A stretch of 9,049 bases of DNA from Pseudomonadota bacterium (GTDB lineage: Bacteria; Pseudomonadota; Gammaproteobacteria; Burkholderiales; Burkholderiaceae_F). This document shows, piece by piece, positions 5,722 to 9,049 of this stretch (position 1 is the stretch's first letter; every line of letters starts with the position of its first letter). A program made the translations under genes and the position numbers. A model generated the notes under the pieces. It did no database searches. It was not told where the DNA came from and was given only the letters and a program-made list of their open reading frames with translations. Where the stretch lies: contig JAKANT010000034.1 in assembly GCA_021823635.1 (NCBI GenBank), forward strand, positions 1 to 9,049, in the 5' to 3' direction.

Positions 5722-7173
5722 TCAGGTTGCGCCGAGTTTGCGCCGCAGGATCTCGTTGACCTGCTGCGGGTTGGCCTTGCCGCGCGATGCCTTCATCGCC
5801 TGGCCCACCAGCGCGTTGAAGGCCTTTTCCTTACCGGCGCGGAACTCCTCGACCGACTTCGGGTTGGCGGCCAGGACTTCGTCGACGATTTTCTCGATCG
5901 CGCCGGCATCCGAAATCTGCCGCAACCCGCGCGCGTCGATCACCGCGTCGGCCGACTCGGCTTCGCGCCGCCACAGCGAAGCGAATACTTCCTTGGCGGT
6001 CTTGTTGTTGATCGTGCCGTCGAGCACGCGCTTGATCAGCCCTGCGAGCTGCGCCGCCGAAACTGGCGCGGCGGCGACTTCGATGCCGGCCTCGTTCAAT
6101 GCCGCCGAGAACTCGCCCATCACCCAGTTCGACGCCGCTTTCTTGTCGGCCACACCGGCCGCCACGGCCTCGAAGTAGTCGGCCAGCGCCCTGCTCGCGG
6201 TGAGCGTCGCTGCGTCGTACTCGGGCAGGCCGTAGTCGCGCACGAAGCGCGCGCGCCGCGCCGCCGGCAGCTCCGGCAACGTGCGCCGGATCTCCTCGAT
6301 CCATTCCGGCGCGATCGCCAGTGGCAGCAGATCCGGATCCGGGAAGTAGCGATAGTCCATCGCGTCTTCCTTGCCGCGCATCGAGCGCGTCTCGCCCTGC
6401 TGCGGGTCGAACAGCCGCGTTTCCTGCACCACGCTGCGGCCGTCTTCGAGCAGCTCGATCTGACGCCTTGCCTCGTAGTCGATTGCCTGCTGCAGGAACT
6501 TGAAGCTGTTCAGGTTCTTGATCTCGCAACGCGTGCCGAAGCGGCTGTCGCCGCGCCGGCGCACGCTGACATTGGCGTCGCAGCGGAAGCTGCCTTCCTG
6601 CATGTTGCCGTCGCAGATGCCCAGCCAGACGACCAGCGCGTGCAGCGCCTTGGCGTAGGCCACCGCCTCGGCGCTGGACCGCATCTCGGGTTCGGAGACG
6701 ATCTCCAGCAGCGGCGTGCCGGCGCGGTTAAGGTCGATGCCGCTCATGCCGCGCAGGCCTTCGTGCAAGCTCTTGCCGGCGTCTTCCTCCAGATGCGCGC
6801 GCGTCAGCCGCACCGTCTTGCCATACGGCTCGCCGTCCTTAGGTACGACGACGAAGGACAGCGCCCCGCCTTGCACGACCGGAATCTCGTACTGGCTGAT
6901 CTGGTAGCCCTTCGGCAGATCCGGATAGAAGTAGTTCTTGCGCGCGAACACGCTGCGCGCAGCGATGTTCGCGTCCACGGCCAGGCCGAACTTGATCGCG
7001 CATTCGACCGCGGCGCGGTTCAGCACCGGCAGCGTGCCGGGCAGCGCCAGATCGATCGCGCACGCCTGCGTGTTCGGGTCGGCGCCGAACGCGGTCGACG
7101 CGCCAGAGAAGATCTTGCTGCGCGTTGCCAGCTGGACATGCGTTTCCAGCCCGATCACGACTTCCCAGTCCAC
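5722..7173 (-). CDS. gatB: Asp-tRNA(Asn)/Glu-tRNA(Gln) amidotransferase subunit B
   Basis: This 483-residue subunit of GatCAB binds the mischarged tRNA and activates Glu-tRNA(Gln) or Asp-tRNA(Asn) with ATP; ammonia from GatA then completes the amidation. What is seen: the N-terminal WEVVIGLETHVQL block (3-15) with conserved E10 and H12, FARKNYFYPDLPKGYQISQYE (76-96), HLEEDAGK (127-134), and the family signature IDLNRAGTPLLE (146-157). GNMQEGSFRCDANVSV (189-204) and EIKNLNSF (217-224) follow. The C-terminal YqeY-like tail domain ends in GKANPQQVNEILRRKL. The zinc-binding cysteine cluster of some GatB proteins is absent, as is common in proteobacteria. Length is normal. The start is GTG at 7173, with GAGG 5 nt upstream and an in-frame TAA six codons before it. 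It is the last gene of gatC-gatA-gatB, 67 bp after gatA. Confidence 0.97.
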   Translation of the reverse strand: MDWEVVIGLETHVQLATRSKIFSGASTAFGADPNTQACAIDLALPGTLPVLNRAAVECAIKFGLAVDANIAARSVFARKNYFYPDLPKGYQISQYEIPVVQGGALSFVVVPKDGEPYGKTVRLTRAHLEEDAGKSLHEGLRGMSGIDLNRAGTPLLEIVSEPEMRSSAEAVAYAKALHALVVWLGICDGNMQEGSFRCDANVSVRRRGDSRFGTRCEIKNLNSFKFLQQAIDYEARRQIELLEDGRSVVQETRLFDPQQGETRSMRGKEDAMDYRYFPDPDLLPLAIAPEWIEEIRRTLPELPAARRARFVRDYGLPEYDAATLTASRALADYFEAVAAGVADKKAASNWVMGEFSAALNEAGIEVAAAPVSAAQLAGLIKRVLDGTINNKTAKEVFASLWRREAESADAVIDARGLRQISDAGAIEKIVDEVLAANPKSVEEFRAGKEKAFNALVGQAMKASRGKANPQQVNEILRRKLGAT

Positions 7174-7178
7174 GGCGA

Positions 7179-7182
7179 CCTC
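7179..7182 (-). promoter_or_regulatory. Ribosome binding site of gatB
   Basis: GAGG on the minus strand, 5 nt before the GTG at 7173. An in-frame stop (TAA, minus strand, 7190-7188) shortly upstream leaves the GTG as the only reasonable start. Confidence 0.6.
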
Positions 7183-7215
7183 GAATGCTTAGCGGGGATC
7201 AAGACAAACGGTCCG

Positions 7216-7240
7216 CGGGGCGACCCGGTCGAGCGCCCCG
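7216..7240 (-). other. Hairpin between gatA and gatB
   Basis: A 7-bp perfect inverted repeat (7216-7222 with 7234-7240, 11-nt loop) starts directly after the gatA stop codon. It lacks a T-tract, so it is not a normal terminator. It could stabilise or partly attenuate the gatA-gatB message, or be chance in GC-rich DNA. Confidence 0.25.
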
Positions 7241-8701
7241 TCAATAGCCTGCCGGCACGCGCCGATGCCAGTCGGTCGCGCACTGGTAGGCGTGTGCGGC
7301 GCCGAGCATCTTCGCTTCCTCGAAATGATTCGCCATCAGCTGCAATCCGACCGGCCGGCCTTTGGCGCCGAAGCCGCACGGCAGGCTCATGCTGGGGATG
7401 CCGGCCAGCGACCCCGGCACCGTGTAAAGGTCGGCCAGATACATCGCCACCGGATCGGCGGCCTTCTCGCCGAACTCGAACGCCACGCTGGTCGTGACCG
7501 GCCCGGCGATCAGGTCGCAGTGCGCGAACGCGCGCTGAAAGTCCTGCGCGATCAGCCGCCGCACCCGCATTGCCTTGATGAAGTAGGCGTCGTAATAGCC
7601 GTGCGACAGCACGTACGTGCCGATCAGGATGCGGCGCTTGACCTCGGCGCCGAAACCTTCGGCGCGCGACTTCTTGATCATGTCGGTCAGATCGGAGAAG
7701 TCCCGCGCCCGATGACCGTAGCGCACACCGTCGTAGCGCGCCAGGTTGGAACTCGCTTCCGCCGGCGCGATCACGTAATAGACGGGGATGCCCAGGTGCG
7801 CGTTCGGCAGCGAGATCTCCACCAGCCGCGCGCCGAGCTTTTCGTACTCGCCGAGCGCCGCCCGCACGGCGGCGTCGACGTCGGGCGCCAGCCCGGCCCC
7901 GAAAAACTCCTTCGGCACGCCGATGCGCAAGCCGCGCACGCCGTCGTTCAGATGGCGCGTGAAGTCCTCCGGCGGGCGCTCGACGCTGGTCGAGTCCTTC
8001 GGATCGAAGCCGAGCATCGCGTTGAACACCAGCGCGGCGTCTTCGGCCGTCTGCGTCATCAGCCCGGCGGTGTCCAGCGACGAGGCGAACGCGATCATTC
8101 CCCAGCGCGACGGCCGGCCATATGTGGGCTTGGTGCCGGTGACGCCGGCAAAGGCCGCCGGCTCGCGGATCGAGCCGCCGGTGTCGGTGGCGGTGGCCGC
8201 CGGTGCGATGCGCGCCGCCACTGCGGCGGAGGAGCCGCCCGAGGAGCCGCCCGGCACCGCCTTCTCGTCCCACGGGTTCAGTACGTTGCCGTAGGCGCTG
8301 TTCTCGTTGGACGAGCCCATCGCGAACTCGTCGCAATTGAGCTTGCCCAGGCACACCATGCCGGCGCGCTTGAGGTTGTCGACCACCGTCGCGTCAAACG
8401 GGCTCATATAGCCGGCCAGCATCTTCGAGGCCGCCGTGCTCGCCCATTCGCGCGTGACGAAGATGTCTTTGTGCGCGACCGGCACGCCGAGCAGCGGCCC
8501 GCTTTCGCCGCGCGCGCGCCGCGCGTCTGCCGCGCGCGCCTGCGCCAGCGTCGCTTCCGGCCGCACGTCCAGATACGCGTTCAGTTCCCGCGTCGCCTCG
8601 ATGCGCGCCAGGAAGTGCTGCGCCAGTTCGAGCGCCGAGACCTTCTTCGCCTCGAGCAGGCGGCCGAGTTCCACCACCGACGCGTGGGCCAGCTCGCTCA
8701 T
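7241..8701 (-). CDS. gatA: Asp-tRNA(Asn)/Glu-tRNA(Gln) amidotransferase subunit A
   Basis: This 486-residue glutaminase subunit of GatCAB releases ammonia from glutamine (or asparagine) and passes it to GatB. It belongs to the amidase-signature family with a Ser-cisSer-Lys triad, and all three residues are present: K78 in GVPVAHKDIF, S153 in the glycine-serine stretch PGGSSGGSSAAVAA (150-163), and the nucleophile S177 in TDTGGSIRE. Other family blocks are GKLNCDEFAMGSSNENSAYG (119-138), KPTYGRPSRWGMIAFASSLD (191-210), EVKRRILIGTYVLSHGYYDA near residue 330, and a C-terminal LPCGFGAKGRPVGLQLM. A few positions near the active site differ from common family members: E180 where Q is usual, and the segment SSLDTAGLM where SSLDQxGP is usual. 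The ATG at 8701 gives a normal N-terminus but has only a weak upstream GGAT. It follows gatC with an 82-bp gap in which I see no other feature. Confidence 0.97.
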   Translation of the reverse strand: MSELAHASVVELGRLLEAKKVSALELAQHFLARIEATRELNAYLDVRPEATLAQARAADARRARGESGPLLGVPVAHKDIFVTREWASTAASKMLAGYMSPFDATVVDNLKRAGMVCLGKLNCDEFAMGSSNENSAYGNVLNPWDEKAVPGGSSGGSSAAVAARIAPAATATDTGGSIREPAAFAGVTGTKPTYGRPSRWGMIAFASSLDTAGLMTQTAEDAALVFNAMLGFDPKDSTSVERPPEDFTRHLNDGVRGLRIGVPKEFFGAGLAPDVDAAVRAALGEYEKLGARLVEISLPNAHLGIPVYYVIAPAEASSNLARYDGVRYGHRARDFSDLTDMIKKSRAEGFGAEVKRRILIGTYVLSHGYYDAYFIKAMRVRRLIAQDFQRAFAHCDLIAGPVTTSVAFEFGEKAADPVAMYLADLYTVPGSLAGIPSMSLPCGFGAKGRPVGLQLMANHFEEAKMLGAAHAYQCATDWHRRVPAGY

Positions 8702-8783
8702 GCTGCGCGATCCGTCAACGGCGATGCATCCGCGGCGACGCCCGACCCGACGCGGCCGGCGCTCAACGATCGGCGCAGGACGT

Positions 8784-9049
8784 TCATTCGATCACCTTCG
8801 GCACCAGAAACAGGCCGTCGGCGGCCGCCGGCGCGTTCTTCATGTTCTCGTCGCGCGTATCGCTTTCGGTGACCACGTCGTCGCGCAGCCGCTGGCTGCC
8901 GCCGAGCGGATGCGCCATCGGCTCCACGCCTTCGGTGTCGACGCGCTGCATGCGCTCGATCAGCGCGAAGATGTCGTTCAACTGCGCCAGCGTGGCGCGC
9001 GCCTGCGCGTCGTCGATGTCGATGCGCGCCAGGTGCGCGATGCGGCGGA
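8784..9049 (-). CDS. gatC: Asp-tRNA(Asn)/Glu-tRNA(Gln) amidotransferase subunit C (5' end cut off)
   Basis: The last 87 residues of the small GatC subunit are visible; the first few (perhaps 8-12) lie beyond the right edge. GatC is a helical protein that wraps around the GatA-GatB interface and stabilises the complex. What is seen: RRIAHLARIDIDD at the visible start, then LAQLNDIFALIERMQRVDT, the conserved GVEPMAHPLGGSQRLRDDVV, and the family's typical end DGLFLVPKVIE. It is the first of the three gat genes on this strand, so the operon promoter lies outside the window. Any start called inside the window, such as the TTG at 8981, would remove conserved sequence. Confidence 0.95.
   Translation of the reverse strand, partial: RRIAHLARIDIDDAQARATLAQLNDIFALIERMQRVDTEGVEPMAHPLGGSQRLRDDVVTESDTRDENMKNAPAAADGLFLVPKVIE

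Noticed and set aside
8702..8783. Possible small gene or RNA between gatC and gatA
   Set aside because: Only 82 bp, with no start and ribosome-site pair and no clear stem-loop; it looks like a simple operon spacer.
7265..8872. 535-codon open frame on the plus strand opposite gatA
   Set aside because: gatA is full length with all catalytic motifs. The antisense product is rich in R, H and A and has no recognisable domain.

Overview
The window is a GC-rich, gene-dense stretch of ordinary chromosome. It most resembles a betaproteobacterium, probably of the order Burkholderiales. That placement is inferred from the high GC content, the protein sequences and the gene order (AmpG-type permease, M48 peptidase, exonuclease III, pyrE, DUF4124 protein, gatB-gatA-gatC). 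No 16S rRNA or other marker is present to confirm it. There are nine protein genes and no rRNA, tRNA, CRISPR array, insertion sequence or prophage that I can support.

Left part (1-2191): the 5' part of an AmpG-family muropeptide permease runs leftward off the window. It diverges over 49 bp from a secreted M48 zinc metalloprotease of the LoiP/YggG type. The protease gene runs tail-to-tail into a leftward gene for an exported protein with two TonB-C-terminal-like domains; the two stop codons lie on opposite strands of one CTAG. All three products act in or on the cell envelope.

Middle (2188-5678): exonuclease III (xthA type, GTG start) is read leftward and overlaps the TonB-fold gene by an ATGA. 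Only 20 bp separate it from the divergent pyrE (orotate phosphoribosyltransferase). Rightward from pyrE follow an overlapping gene for an exported DUF4124 coiled-coil protein, then, after a 221-bp gap with small hairpins, a DUF4382 lipoprotein with two beta-sandwich-like repeats at its C-terminus.

Right part (5722-9049): the leftward operon gatC-gatA-gatB encodes the tRNA-dependent amidotransferase GatCAB, with gatC cut by the window edge. GatA and GatB are full length with catalytic residues intact. GatCAB makes Gln-tRNA(Gln) and/or Asn-tRNA(Asn) from mischarged Glu- or Asp-tRNA.

I did not find an evident new multi-gene system. The items most worth a second look are the orphan double TonB-fold protein coupled to exonuclease III, and the DUF4382 lipoprotein with its tandem C-terminal domains. 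The long alternative reading frames opposite most genes are explained by high GC content.
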